Below, piece by piece: positions 10,731 through 24,659 of a stretch of DNA of 64,000 nucleotides (positions within the stretch are counted from its first letter, which is position 1; each line of letters starts with the position of its first letter). The notes under the pieces were generated by a model that was given only the letters and a program-made list of their open reading frames with translations, made no database searches and was not told where the DNA came from. The stretch spans positions 805,450-869,449 of the forward strand of contig NW_019775713.1 in the NCBI RefSeq assembly GCF_001039355.2, written 5' to 3'. Position numbers and translations under genes: made by a program. Source of the stretch: Lingula anatina. Lineage: Eukaryota; Brachiopoda; Lingulata; Lingulida; Lingulidae.

Positions 10731-13700
10731 TGTGACCGAGTTCTGCTATATTTTCACCAAATCCCCTGCTTTTTTCTGGTGCCGATTGATATGTGTAATG
10801 GCTTAATAAATGTTGACACTTTTTTCTTGTATATTTCAACTGGGGCTGAAATCTGCAGTTCCACGTGAGATTCCGTGCTCAGTTCGACCCCTAAGCTTTC
10901 TCAGCGCAGTTGCACTCGTGTTTGTCCACAGCTCACTGGGTCGGTGTTCCACTATGCAGCTTACACAGAATTACCCCGGTACTTTACGCGTCTGTCAAGG
11001 CTAAGTGGTAAATTTTCATCGGCATCATATGTCCTTCCACCGCGCTCTCTCGTCGATGTTTAACACCACTCGACAAGTGATACACTGTAATAAAGACATA
11101 ATCAACTCCGCCGCGATTCCATCACCAGCTGGTTTTTTACTATCCATACTAGGGGCACCTTTATAACATCCTTACGCCATTAGATCCTGACGAGGGATGC
11201 TGCCTGTACTCACCCACGTTTGGATAAAACATTAGAAGTAGTCGAGGCCCGGGTCGCGCGTTCCTAACAAGTGAGTAAAGCAGCGCATTAAGTCATTAGC
11301 GGGTGACTGAGCTGCTTCTGCGTTTTCATTGGTTTATTTCGACCGGATGGACGACACGGCAGCCCTTCAGTGCTATCGCTGGGGAGGGGCGGCGCGAGTT
11401 GTCAAATACAGATTCAACGATGATAACAGTTCGACTATTCTGTCAACAGAGGAAGTGGAGAAATTATTATTCATAGCTGTTGGTTTAGGAAAAGCTCGTT
11501 AACACTCCGGTAAACTAAGATTAGCACTACCACGTGACGGGTCTCCGTCCGCTACGATGGGGAGACGAGATACAGCGTGTGCCTACGTACTTGAACCTGG
11601 GAGAATTTATTAGACGAACCAGTCCTTCAGCAAAAGAAAGTTCAATTTTTTTCTTTTTGGTCCTACAACTCGTTTCAAATTTGTGGGTTGCCTAGCAGAG
11701 AAGATTTTGAGGTGTTTTTTTTGTTTTTTTTTGCTTAATTTTTCAAAATCTATAAGTATATATATAATTACCGGGATTTTTTTATATGTTCATTATCGTC
11801 TTTCTTATTTTCCAAAATCTAACCCCAACAATTTTTTTGAAAAAAATATCTCACTGTGTTTCTTTTTTTTTTAAGTACCTTCAAGATAATTAGCTTACCA
11901 CCATACACCAGCATAATCTCCACGTCGTTATCTTTTTCTTTGTCGTATGTAGTTAAGTAATTTGAAATGTGTGTAGTTCAGTTTAATACGTAGGTCATGG
12001 CCTCAAACACCTAATAAGAAAGACGCCAGTATAGCGACATTGTGTAGTGTGTACAGGGTAACTATATTTTGCTTGTAGGTCGCCAAATGATCCCGCGAGA
12101 CATGATTTTCTTACTCTCAGCAACAAAAATGATCACTGTAAAACCGAACCACTTTGTTCGTGCAAATAAAAAACACATTTGTCATCGTACAAGACGGAAT
12201 AGCACTGACAAATATCTGCCACTGCGGCGACATGGGTTCCACGGGAGACTGGTGACTTGTTTTCGAACATTATGTCTTGGCATTTGTCGTGTCATGGGAG
12301 GTTTATTTTCTGTTATGGTGTTAATTTATACAAAGAAATACAAGACTTCCCGGTGATCAGTAGTGGTGCCACTGTACTGCACGTTTTGATTTTTAAGCAT
12401 TTTATCTGCCAGTCAAATTGGCAGGAGCTTTGACACATCCAAAACTAAAATCTGCCCCTTCTTACCTTTAGTTTTCAATATGTCCTATTCATTTATTTAA
12501 ACGTAAACATCGCTTAATTTTTATCAAAGCATCTGAAATGAGTAACATTTACAAGTACAATACTTATCTGAAATCCGCTTTAAGACAGTGATTCGAAAAC
12601 ACGCAATTTGAAGAAATTTAGATGTGGAGCAAATCTCGACATTTGATTGGTCAAAGGCCATCTCTTTCTTGGACACAGCCTTTGGCGGATTTCTTCATTT
12701 TAGGGTGTAACGACATAAATAGTCTGCAGTAAGAAAAATAAAAGTATTTAGTCACAAGGAACACAACCCTTATCATAATTACCCCGAGATCACACTGTTA
12801 TTGTTAAAAAGCCGGAGGTTAGATAGTTCTCAACGCTTGATAATAAATCACCGACTCAACCAGTGATTCTTATCGTCGGATGGAGGTAACGAGTCGTATA
12901 TTCTTCCCTATCGTCGCGGTTCTTTAACGATAAGCGTGATTTAAAAGGGTATCTGTAAGTTTTATCGCCCTAACCTCATATGGTTTGTAGAATGGTTTGA
13001 CGGCGCTGAATTGCTACCTGGGCGCGGCATAACTTCCTAGATTTTGTAAAGGTGGGATTTGGAATTTAAGTTTGAAGAAAAAAGGAAGTGGGAGAGGCCT
13101 CAGTATGACTATGCTTTTAACGGTGTCAGTTCTCCGGTGTTTACAAGGGAAATGTATTAAGTTCATTAACCCGTTGATAACAACTGTGCTCAATCTGTCA
13201 AAATACAAGGACGTGGAATTAGGTGAGGAAAGTATAGTAACTGCTACAACTGACTCCATAAACAGTTGGCCAACACCAAGTGAATTTTTCATAAAACGCT
13301 GGTAAATCGCATAAAAATGAAAGTATTTTAGCGACAAATATGTATTAGTTTGTATTTATTGTCATTAATAAAAATCTAGTATTTTTCCCCGCCCGCTTCA
13401 AAATGACGTGCATTTTAAATGTATTTACTTTGAAAATCCATTCCTTTTAAAATAATCAAATGGATTTCAATTTCAAATTCCTGTGAAGAAATATATTCTG
13501 TTTTCATTTATCCATTTGACTATTCATTCTCTTTTGTCATGTCAAATCTTTCATTACTGGCTTCACAACAGAAGGGTCGGAATTTTCGTTTTTTCTCGCG
13601 AGACTTTGTTCTTTACTTATAATGACGTAATGGAAAGGGAAGTTCCGAAAGAAACTATATTACTATAGTTTCTTTAAGAAACAGTCTTACAATCAAACTG

Positions 13701-14780
13701 TAGCCAGTGCCTGTCTGTACCACCAATGTTAAGAGAAGTAAAAATGAATTGAGAAAAACAAGTCTCCTGAAATTTCCATATATAGTATAAGTCTCACTCT
13801 ATATGGACATACTCTTGTAGCTGCCATTCTTGCAACTATAACTCTATCATCACCATAAGTTTAAACACCATTCGTTTAATGCGGATGGTCAAAATCGAGT
13901 AAATATGGTGTGTGGGGCAATATGTCCAAATATATTGGCATTCTTCAAATTTATCGACAAAAACAATTTAACGAAAATGGCACCAGAAAGAAGTATTTGC
14001 GCTAAGAAAAATAAACGAAAGGTCGTATTCTTGGAGCCCGGAGTTTATCAAAAGAAATAATGAAATCCATTGATCTTCGTCTAACTGCTCGCTAGGAAGT
14101 CTTCTTGTTTTGCCACTGCCCATTTCCTCCAACAAACCGTTGCCATGGTGACGCCGTGACAGACTCGCAGAGATCACACCTCGATGATTGCCGAACTGTG
14201 TCCGGGGGAAGTGACTCCTTTTTCTTCATCTAAGCCAGTAAATTAGTCCGTCACTTAGAATTCAGTAGCACAACTGAGTTCTTGAGACGCTGAGAGCAAT
14301 CGACTTCTTAGCCTATCTTTAACAAAGCTCTTGTCAGACGTCTAAATATTGTTTTCATTCTATTTTGCTTCTATTACATCGACTCTATAGCAATTGATCG
14401 GCGCTGATAGGTATTAAATTGAAGACAAATTACGTTTTAGCGCAGCGTGTGTTTCGTGAAAAATAACTCGTTTCTGGCGGTCGCTCATACGGAAAGTAAT
14501 AAAAGGAGGAAATCGGGTAAATTATCATTTTTCGGCGAAGTGATTTTTGTACAATGGTGAAGACGTATCGACTAATAGACTAAACTAATGACATAGCTGT
14601 GTTTGAAAGATATCGTTTTTCCTCTATTTTTTTTTCTTCGTGATTTAGATTTCCTCTACGGCTAATGTGCTAAATTAGCTATATTGGAACACCGCGGCGT
14701 TTCTCACCGCTCTGTAAGAATACTGATGAAGAACTGCAACAAAGAAGTTGTAGAAACGGGAATGTAAGTTAGAAGAAGAT
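10731..14780. other. upstream region of BARHL (promoter side), no other gene seen
   Basis: This contains the BARHL 5' UTR and promoter; the transcription start cannot be placed, and non-coding 5' exons cannot be excluded. The stretch 11100-11620 is GC- and CpG-richer than its surroundings and is the best promoter or proximal-enhancer candidate. Short open frames (10810-11063, 12069-12356, 13014-13337) overlap on both strands, have no recognisable domain, and are treated as chance. Confidence 0.5.
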
Positions 14781-17712
14781 GGAATGGGTGAGTAAAACTG
14801 AGATCAACTGTCCACTAATAAATGTGTTTACCCGAAAAATTCCCTCCAAAAAAATTTTTTTTAATGTGAAAATAACTGAAGTTTAATCGTAAACAAACAA
14901 TATACCAAAATGGTAATTATGTAAGCGATGGTATATGAAATCAACTATATTGTTCCGTGGGCCTACTAAATTTTATAAAAAATTCTAATATTCTCATATT
15001 ACAGTCTGGCTCGGATTACAAATGACATGTTAGCTTGCAAAGACCTTGTGTTCGACGAATTTGTCTGTAATACTGATAACTGACGAATATGACTCGACGA
15101 TTGGTTCTGATGATTATTAATATCGATGAAAAGAGGAAATTCACCACGAAGTTGCGTGTGCTTCAGCTTACGACCCCCTTCATGTTAAGGAAGTGATGTG
15201 TTTTTGCACGAAAGCACCCTGCTGCCGTCTGAAAGCAACTCATAATTAATTGTAACATTTTGCGCCTACAAAGTAATCAGCAGAATGGAGCAATATATCC
15301 AAACAAATTCATTAACTGTTGTAGCAAAAATATCCTAAAAAGGACTTCGAAGTTGAGAGTGATGAAAAACCCTTTTGTGGTTGTTTTCGACATGCAGGTG
15401 ATGACTCTATACCTTTCCAAATATTGCTTTTTAGGCATGAATTCCGAGAGAAATAGCGTAGGAACAATTTTACAGTTTTTCCAATGCATGTCATTGACCT
15501 GGTAGAGGCATGTTGTCAACATAAATCACCGTCACATATATGAGTAGCGAGACGAGTATCACATCAATTCTAGAAAAGAATTTCCCAGTCGTATTGAGTG
15601 TACTCCTAATCTCTTACGTTATGGGCAACGGTGTAACACCTACAGATCATGTAAAAACCACTAACTCAAAAATGGCTCGAATTCTTGTTAATAACTAGCA
15701 CTTGCAACCGTATCACATTTCTTTTTCATGAAATGCACGAGGACAGAGTTTAGATTCTAAAGGTGCATCTCATACGGACTCGCATCGCGTCACCTTTTGA
15801 GCCCCAAGGGAGACGAGCGGTTGTTCAGTAACAGTTTTTGCCTTTCTCTCCTCATTATTGCATTGATTACTTGGTACTCCCCACCAATCCCCGCTTCCCT
15901 GCTATCTATTGTAATTATCCAGTAGCCAGGACAGATGGCCCCTTAGTTGAAAATCTATAGTTGCAAATGACTTAATTTACGTGTTTCTGAAGCCTCGATG
16001 ATGAGGTTTATCTCTTTACATTAAAGTGAAACAGAATAAGAATGGCAAGAAGCGATTTAGAGGCCTTATTTAATCACGGGGAGCCTTTTAATGAAGGAGA
16101 TACAGGTTAAAAGATTGGAGACAACTCGAAACTCGCGTTCAAGAGATTAAATAAATTGAAGTGATTGTCAAGAGCCACGGTTGCGTCCACGGTCTGGGGC
16201 CTCGTGGTTTGATTTGGCTTATGGTTAAATGGATATCCCAATCACGATATCTGTAAACCGCACTCCGGGCGATAGACACAGGGGTGGGGCCGCCCTCAGT
16301 GGATAAAGCTATCGACTCCCGTACAAAGTGGCTTGATTGTAAAGGGGCAAAGTGAAGACAGGGAGAAGAAATTGACTTGTATTGAGCGTTAACCCTGACA
16401 CTTGATCAAATGGGCTGTTGATCCGCACTAACAATATGTTATAATACCTGGAGGATTAGCTTCTAGCTGTCATTTCTCTCGAGGCAATGACATACAGCTC
16501 TGATACGTGACGGGACATCACAGTCATAGGATAAGTGTCCTAACCCAGACAAATGGTATATTTAAAATAAACAAATTTTCATTCTGTACGTTTTTGCAGA
16601 TTAAATTGGGTTTGTGACACTGGATAGACCTGCTGTTTTGCAGCATTGTAATTTTTTCTGTCATTTCTGGATTTTGCCTGCCACTTATCCACGTTTTAAT
16701 GAGACTGGGTTTTCTACCCCTTCGCTACAAGCTAAAGGCTGATGTTCCCGTAAAAGAAGACATTATCTAAGAAAGGTCGTAAGTGGCGTTGTCAACGTTT
16801 TTTTTTTTTTTTTTTTTTCTTGATTTTTCTTTTTACATATATTGCAAATGTATGTCCTGGTATGGTAAATGTGCAAATTTCGAGACAGCAAAGAGAAATC
16901 TGGTTTATAGAAATCTGATGTCTAATTTGCGCTGTGTAAGGGCAAAGTACTTGCTTTCTCATTAGAAATGTTATATCACAGCAAACTAATTGTTTCTCAA
17001 GTCTCATTAGCTAAATTAGCGGTAACTTTCACCTTATTTTAATTACAACTTGTAGGATGTAGATAATAATCTGCTGTGATAACTTCTCCGTACATAAATG
17101 TCATTAATATGTACTTATTTAATGCTACTTAAAGTCTTTGCTGAAACGTTGATTGTCAGTAGGCCTTTTTCTTTCTTTTTTTGAATGATGATGAATATAC
17201 AGCAGAATCTCAATTGTCGTATTCTAAAAAAATAAAAGTACATTTTGAAAAGGTCAAGTGATTTATTAACAGTCAAGAGTTCAATATTCTGTTATGAAGG
17301 AAATAAATATTTTTATGAGAGATATGGACTTTTTGGGAAGAACAATTCGTTGAAATGTGCGACTGATTTATTGCCATTGCTTAAATACAATTAAAACACA
17401 ACGACATGAAAAAAGCGCGACTCAAATTTTTTTTCATTAAAATTAAAATTAGAATTGCAATATATAAGTTGCAATGAAATAATTAATCAGATTATACGAA
17501 GAGAATATTTTGCACCGATTTATCTGTATAGAAAAACGGATTTGGTAAATAATATGTCATGGATAAGTGTTTACCTTCAAAACCAAAATTAAAATGAAAT
17601 GAGAGTGTTGAGTTTTATATCTAGATCTTTAGCTAAACACTTTTTTACTCCTAAAAACGTATGCGTTTTCATTCCAATTAAATACAGAGCACGTAGTTTT
17701 TCATACCTGTAA

Positions 17713-18040
17713 CAGTGGCGGATTTAGAAGGGGTCAGGGGGGGGGGGCTGACCCCACTTCGGTTTCTGAAAAATATATCACACCAATATTTCCCTCATTA
17801 AATTAGAATTTTGACTAGTTCTAAACCGTACCAAAGGGTACTGTTTGCTCTCAAAAAAAATTTCGGGGACCCTGAACAGGCCCCGAACCCCACACCAAGT
17901 GGGGTAATGGTCGGCTTTGCATCCGAGGCCTGTCGTTCCAGACAAAGTTGAGAACTATTGTATTGTATTTTAACTATTGTATTGTATTTTAACTATTGTA
18001 TTGTATTTTAACCCTTCAAATAATCCTGGATCCGCCCCTG
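17713..18040. mobile_element. small non-autonomous DNA transposon (CAG...CTG ends, 5-bp TSD), copy A
   Basis: The left end is CAGTGGCGGATTTAG and the right end CTGGATCCGCCCCTG, forming imperfect terminal inverted repeats. TGTAA flanks both ends as a 5-bp target-site duplication. The interior shares blocks (ATTAGAATTT, CTAAACCGTACCAAA) with the element at 21018. It has no coding capacity. An internal unit of about 19 bp (ATTGTATTGTATTTTAACT) is present three times here and twice in copy B. Confidence 0.75.
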
Positions 18041-20992
18041 TGTAAGATATCCATTTATTGGAACTTAAGGAGCAGCATGTGCAGGCATACATCTGCGGTT
18101 TACACAATAGGCACAATAACAAGCATGATAACACAAAAACACTAGACTGCAATATCTAACCATATTAAAGTGCAGTTTCAATCATGATTAATACATTGAA
18201 ACAAAAATACGAAAATAGCACAAACTTTTGACGCTGTATATACTGGATAAACAATATGCTGAACAAACTTAGTGGTAAATGTTTGTGAATTATTATGTGT
18301 ACCTAATTACAGTTCATGGCATAAAGGATGTGATCATTATCATCATTTACGCTTTTAGGTTAAGTACCAGTCCAATTAAGTGCCTATTGTTCTCATCGCC
18401 CACTGGTAAATTAATTAATCTTTGTGTTTTCGAGATCGGTTATTTAGTATGGAGGCGTTAGCAGGTGTTAAGACTAAAACAAGAAATCTCTCTTGTAGAG
18501 TTGTTATTCTTTGCAATCGACGAAAAAAAGTTGTCAGGTTTTCGCATACTGTTTTGGGGAAAGAGGACCCAGTTTCTGTTCTTGAATTTGTGCAATAAAA
18601 TAATTGGAACAAAATGATGCATTTTTTGAGAAACTTTTAGGTGCAGCTGTATTTATTTGCATGTGCTAATTCAAGGTTAACGTTTACAGTGTTGGCATGA
18701 TGTGTTGTGTGTTCGGCCATGCGATTCTTTTGACTAGTTTTTATGTACTTGGCATTGCTATACTGAAATGGATAATAGTAAGACGAGAGGATCGCGTTTT
18801 GGCGAAGCAATACCGCAAACTCCATTATGTGAAAGATTCAGTATTATAACACTACTTAACTACATACATATACTGACCAAACAGCATTTTTGTTATTTAA
18901 ATAAATTATATATAAGCTTAATTATTATGAAACAGGAGCAAATACTTTTAAAAAGGTGGCTACAAACTTTGTAAATGTAAGATGTAATATATCTACAATT
19001 AGTGAATGTTCTTCAAGCAAGATGAATTGTTTTATTGTGCAAGTATTGAAAAATTCAAAATAAATATTCATTTGAAATATATGAAATCTAGACAAGAAAC
19101 GAATGCATCTTAACCTCGTAAATGACATTTCTATTCGTAATCTAAATGATACCTAAAAGGACTGAAAATCAAATCGCATTCAAGACACCAAAGCAAAGAT
19201 ATATGACGTAACTTAAGAAATCAATATCAAAGTTCATTTCAGGGAAATACACCGATGTTTCTCAGAAAGAATTTATTTGGCATTGTCAACACACAAGGGT
19301 GCGATTATGAAGGTTATGCGGCAAAGGCCTTTTGGAAACCGAGCCCAACCTATTCTGATGGCCGTTGCATTTTCCCATGGTAGTTCAATATAGTATGTTT
19401 CTCTTTCTTCTTCTTCTTCAAAGACATTAATAAATTAGAAACAGGATCATAGGTTGGGGCATCTGTGGCAGAAACATTTTCCCTAAAGTCGTCTGCAAAA
19501 AGCTTCTCTTGCGTCTCCGTGGTGACGTCACGACCGCGGACTCCACCCGAGCTTCAGGTCTGTTTCAACATGCATGAGGCAGTCCATTAATTAACGTTGA
19601 GCGAGCCGACACGTAAACATCCAGGGAAATTACTAAATTGGATTTAATCTTTTATAGAAGTTTTTGTGCTAGTCTCTGACTAAAGGATCCCTTATCCCTG
19701 CGGAGGGTATTTAGAGTGATTGTGATATAAACTCAAGAAAGTTAACCTGCCCCAATAGGCCAGAACACGCAAAGAAACGCTTTGGCTTATTACTCATGAA
19801 ATTAATTAAAACTTTTTGCTCCAAATGCAGCAAGGAGTGATAAATAATTCCTGTATTTTTCGCTAAGTTTCCCCGCATGGCATGCAAGGCGATGATAAGC
19901 AGTCGAAATTAATCTACAAAATGTATGAATCGGGCTTACACTTCGAGCGATTACCTCTGTGGAACGCTAACCGAAGATCAAGCACTTCATTTTGGAGAAA
20001 CTAATGAGGCAAGATATTAGACCTTGGGTTGGCACGGCAACTTGCAACTTGTTCTTCAGTATTGATAAGTAGGTTTGTGTCAACGGCGGTACTCTAGAGA
20101 ACTGAACGTGTTACGGATATCGAGAGGGTTTTCCACATTATTTCTTGTCCGCCATTTCATCTCATTACAAGTGGAAGTAAAGGGGGTTTCATTGCCAGTG
20201 AGAGGCAGATATTTTTACCGGACGCTCTGAAGAGCACTTCTTTCATTCACAAATAATTAAAATGTTTTCAATGAATCTTGGGTCTTTATTTTCACAGCTT
20301 TCATCAGAAGAGGTGGTATTTTACTGTCGCTTACTGACACTTTCTGTGACGTTTTGTCGGAATTGCCTCTTTTAAAAAAGTTTGCTAAAAACTTAATCGC
20401 ATGCCATTATAAGTTAAGAAATCTGTTGCTGAGAAACAAAAACGGAATACATTAACGGGAATAGGTTATTATATGGTTATAATCAACTTTCAATTTGAGT
20501 AGCAATATAACTAAGCTGTTCGTTTAATCAGGTACCGGATATGATCCTTACAGACGCATGTGCTAAGTTAATAATTTTTTACTAGTAATCTTATGCCACT
20601 TTTTTTCTTTGTTGTTACCGCTTATTATAGAGCCCCACATGTACATCTCAGTTTGTTCAAACTATTATTCAATTGTCTCCCCCTTACAGCCTTGCCCTCC
20701 TCTCCACCGCCATAAGTGCCCTTGTAATTTTGATATCAATTTTAGAATTGACGTATAATTTGTAGAATTAAAACCCCAGTGTAGCACAATAATTTCACTT
20801 TAGACATAATGTACTAACTGCGTACATAATCTAATCCATACGATTTTCTTTTAAAAATTCCCAACGGGCATTTGAATTCCAAGGAAATGTTCCTACAACT
20901 TAAAGTAGTCATAATTGGACATCAGAGTACCCATTAGAATTCATTATAAGCATAAGAAAATTGACCATGAGAAATATCTGGTAACATCGACA

Positions 20993-21017
20993 TTATGTTA
21001 TGTTATGTTATGTTATG
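20993..21017. repeat. (TTATG)5 microsatellite abutting a transposon, copy A
   Basis: Five TTATG units end directly at the left end of the transposon at 21018. Two further units follow its right end. The same site in copy B has nine units on the left. Confidence 0.9.
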
Positions 21018-21155
21018 CAGTGGCGGGTTTCTTAAAAAAATCCATAATGGGCCCTCTTAAAATTAGAATTTCGGCTAGCTGAATCATAGTTCCAAACCGT
21101 ACCAAATGGCACCGTTCGACCTCGAAAATGCCAAGGGGTTCGGGATCCGCACCTG
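21018..21155. mobile_element. 138-bp non-autonomous DNA transposon, TTATG target duplication, copy A
   Basis: It begins CAGTGGCGG and ends GGATCCGCACCTG, related to the element at 17713. TTATG directly flanks both ends as a 5-bp target duplication. It is too short to encode anything. Confidence 0.72.
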
Positions 21156-21829
21156 TTATGTTATGTTAAATATAGTGTACCTCATTATAAATTTGTGTAC
21201 TCTGATTGGCTAAAACTGCGTCACATGATATTGCATATTTTTTCATTCGGGCCAGTCACCCTTGGGCAATTGTCTTCTTGTGTCTGCATTCGACCATATT
21301 GCCCTTTCACCCGGCCATCGTCCGGACCGTATAGTATATTGCCCAGCGAGTATTACTGGTCATTATGCTAACCTACACGTACATATCCGCCCAGATGATC
21401 GCTTCCGTTAAAACTTACAATTACATTGATAAAGATAGGCGGACATTTACGCAAATTCGAGGACATTGCCATAAAATTGTTTGTAATACAAAAATAATAA
21501 TTTGTGGTTCCTAAATATTCCTCGAGGGGTTGTCCATGGTAAAGAACCCATATTAAACATTTGTATAAATTTCTTTTTTCTTTTGCAGATTAAGGGAAAG
21601 GGGAGGGGTTGTTTAAATTGCTCAGTAGATGCAAAATATATTCTAAATTTACCGGTTAGTCGGTAACGAAGACTTTATTTTTCATTCCTCAAAGCAAAAC
21701 AAAACCGGGCTCTTGCGATGCCAAATGGTACTTTTATCCAACTTATCATATTATTGAAATTTAGCCAGTGGCAACTTCTATTAAATATAAATACACCATA
21801 CAATTTCTTATCATTTTACAAATTGAGCT

Positions 21830-21835
21830 TTTATT
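21830..21835 (-). terminator. probable CFAP77 polyadenylation signal (copy A)
   Basis: AATAAAAG on the minus strand, about 880 bases downstream of the CFAP77 stop in copy A. The same hexamer is at 33422-33417 in copy B. The sequence between stop and hexamer includes a block almost free of differences between the copies. Confidence 0.35.
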
Positions 21836-22712
21836 TACAATGACATATACATCGAATTATACACAATGTGAACTTTCTCTTTTAAAAGTCCGCTGAGATC
21901 TGAAATGCTTCCGAAAACACACGTTCAACAAGTCGGATACATTGAACAAACAAAAATAACACAAGGGCTGTATCCATTAGTTCAGGTTCTCTGGGCACTT
22001 ATCAGAATGTTCGAAATTTCCGACCCACTGATAAAACAAGTACAAAGAGACATTAACAATGGCATTTCGCAGCGGAGGTAGGACGGGCCGGACGCCTCCC
22101 ATCGACGCCGATACACATCTCAATGAACGCTCTGAGCGTCTATGGTGTCGGCAAGGTCCCAAAAATCTTGAACTTTGCCCACTTCACCAATGGCGACGTT
22201 CTGCACTATCAACCTCCCCCTCCGGTTGTAGAGATAAACCTTGATTTTCGTGCACCATATATTTTCCAAACAATGTCTGATAAGATTTGTCCGTGACAAA
22301 GAGAATCATTTAGGATTTCAAATAGACCTCACAGTTGTGATCTTTTTGTGGATAAAATGAACAAAACATACACCAATATGACGAGTAAAATGTATTTATG
22401 AAAAACTGGATGTCGTAAATTAAAGCCCTTTGGAGGCCTAAAAATGGCACAAAAATCCAAAATATATTCTTCTGCTATATAATTGTATATTTCCATTAGG
22501 CAAAATATTTTATCGAGATAAAAATACTCAAAAATCATATTCAGGTGTGACAAGAATACTGTAGCCATTGAATCCATACAAAAATGTCTCCAAAAGGAAC
22601 CACCAATATTTGAGTATAGTCAACAATAAATAGTAGTTTTTCATTGCTTGTTTAGTTTATGTACAAATGTCTTTTATATATATATATAAAAAAGTTTTAA
22701 GAGCGTGCGCCA

Positions 22713-22841
22713 TTAGCTCTTGGCTGGCTCATAAATTCCATGGCCGAAGACTCCCTTCCTTGAAATACCGTCGGACGCGTGGTGGTCGAAGGCATCACGG
22801 CGTTTTCTTTCGGTGCGGAAGGTCTGTAGGTGCGGTAAAGC
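22713..22841 (-). pseudogene. duplicate of CFAP77 last exon (overlap artefact, copy A)
   Basis: This 129-bp exon carries the same acceptor, reading frame and TAA as 34295-34423. It differs at two synonymous sites (CAC/CAT, GCG/GCT) and encodes the identical 42 residues. Because copy A has no exons 1-4, it is not a second gene; it is most likely the other allele of exon 6. Confidence 0.85.
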
Positions 22842-23289
22842 CTGAAAATAAATAACAAAACAATAATAAAACAATAGTCATTCAAATACAAATAAAAGAT
22901 ACTGACAGTTGTCGCTTATCTATAAATTAAGATCGGCTTAAATCGGAGAGGTTCTGTCACTGTTGGGTCACGGAGAACGAGGCAAGGCGATTGAACAATC
23001 ATCATTTGATTATTAATTTGTTTACTTTTCTCTCTTCCTACTGTAGACAGACACCACCTTAAAATGAACACTTCTTTTTAATTACGGCGATTAATGTAAG
23101 TAATTGAAACGTGATCTCGAGGGAGGGACAGGTGAATGTGGTCTTTTCATGCTAACATGTGCTGAACCCGGATTTTTTTTCTTAGAAGAAATAATTCTGT
23201 CTGCTCCAAGAGGCCTTAGTCTGCTCCAGTGGTGGCAGCATATGCAGCGCAATTGCCAAGAGACATTTTCTTTCCATTTTGTCTGGCTT

Positions 23290-23720
23290 AATTGATGGAT
23301 CAAATGTTACTTAATTACTGCAACACAAAGCATTACTTGTGCATAATTAAGTCTCAACACTGTGACAATTAATTAAGACTTATTCCCAGACAATTAAGGG
23401 GAGTTGAATGTTGTCCAACTGGCTTTCAATTCACGCTGTTCGTGGCCTTAATTCAACATCATTTCCTAATATCGATAAATATCCCGTTAATGGAGGCTCT
23501 CTGGGGTCTCCTTCTTGCCACGGGTCACAATTAATAACAATCAATTTAACTGCTTTTTGGCATGACACTTTTCATCGCTTTGTCAATAATGGCCCCTCAA
23601 TCGCTGGCTGTCCCTGTTAGGCAGAATGGTTAATGTGATTTCACAGTGCTTCTTTCCAGGCCAATTATCTAGGCGCCCTCATTTGTGAGCCAGCTCAGAG
23701 AGAGTGACAGAGACAGACAG
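23290..23720. promoter_or_regulatory. conserved non-coding island, copy A
   Basis: This stretch is nearly identical to copy B (34880-35300), while neighbouring intron sequence shows frequent SNPs and indels. It is rich in TTAATTAA/ATTAATTA homeodomain cores. A 70-aa open frame (23408-23620) is preserved in both copies, but I take that as a by-product of low divergence. Confidence 0.4.
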
Positions 23721-24616
23721 ACAGACAGGTGTCCGGTATCGTCATCTTTAACACCAAAGTTCACTGATCAACCAGCCATCAATCAATCAATCAATTAGTT
23801 CGTCTGCCTTACTTTCGAGAGGCAGGAGGTGAACATTCTCACTTCTGATCTACTTGAAATTAGTCCAATTGTTGTAGGGAAATGTCCGACCTCGATAAGC
23901 TAGAGCTGAAGAAAGACTTAATTAAGAAACATAATCTATATTTGGAAAGTGCCATCAGAAGCTCAGCACTTCCTTCATTATAATTTATTATTTTAAGACT
24001 CCTTTTTGGCCAGCAGTAGTATTTCAGATGAAATGGTGATAAACCATTTGAACATGTTCTGTTAACCTAATGACTACATAACTAACTACCAGTTATATAT
24101 GAAAAAATATCCCACCCCCACCCAAAAGAAAAAAAAAACACCATACCCCCCCTCCCCTCCACCAATATATCTTGGTAAAACAATTTAAATTTGTGTGTTA
24201 AAATGTTATACTAATAAGTGATAACTTGTACGGTATTCCCGTTTTCGTGCATGTACTTGAACAGATGTGTTGAGTGCCACCAAAGGAAGCCATTAGGCTC
24301 TACTGAGCAGCACATTAAATATAGATGGTGCTAACCCTTGATTACAGCACTGTACAAGTTGCCTGCTGCAATTACCTTCACATAAAGATGCTATGTCAAA
24401 GAGCTAAGTGCAGTCCAGGCTCTTACGGGGGGAGGGGGGGGAGTGTACTTTATTCCACCTTTTATTTACCTGGCAGTGTTGTTGATAAGTTGTGTGATTT
24501 ACCCTGTCACCAGTGATGTTAAAGAAGTTATTAAATGGAAGGCACTGTCCCTTTTTGTTTTTGTTTTCTTTGGCAATATTTTGATTTTTATTTTTAAGAT
24601 ATTTTTCATAATGCTA

Positions 24617-24658
<42 letters not shown>

Positions 24659-24659
24659 T
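24617..24659. repeat. (ATT)n microsatellite, copy A
   Basis: About 14 units here; the allelic tract at 36247-36309 in copy B is about 20 bp longer. Confidence 0.92.

Noticed and set aside
10207-10806. 199-aa plus-strand open frame
   Set aside because: It lies antisense to BARHL exon 1, whose minus frame has the FIL motif, the acidic tail and correct splice sites. The plus frame has no recognisable domain.
11520-11600. Possible small structured RNA (GTCTCC...GGAGAC pairing)
   Set aside because: The stem is six base pairs and unsupported by any known RNA family; no tRNA-like A/B boxes are seen here or elsewhere in the window.
12069-12356. 95-aa plus-strand open frame
   Set aside because: No domain, no evident splice context, and composition like the surrounding intergenic DNA.
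13014-13337. 107-aa minus and 77-aa plus open frames
   Set aside because: They overlap on opposite strands in intergenic DNA with no recognisable similarity.
15260-15522. 81-aa open frames on both strands (repeated at 26816-27078)
   Set aside because: Antisense pairs in AT-rich DNA; one is already shortened in copy B by a substitution giving a stop, so it is not conserved.
21977-22244. 61-aa open frames on both strands, preserved in both copies
   Set aside because: They lie in the probable 3' UTR of CFAP77 and overlap each other on opposite strands. Without a domain or transcript I do not call a gene.
23408-23620. 70-aa open frame conserved in both copies (also 34992-35204)
   Set aside because: The preservation reflects very low DNA divergence in a regulatory-looking island; there are no splice sites or domain to support coding.
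23715-23730. (CAGA)n tract as a CRISPR-like array
   Set aside because: It is a simple microsatellite with no spacers, and the genome is that of an animal.
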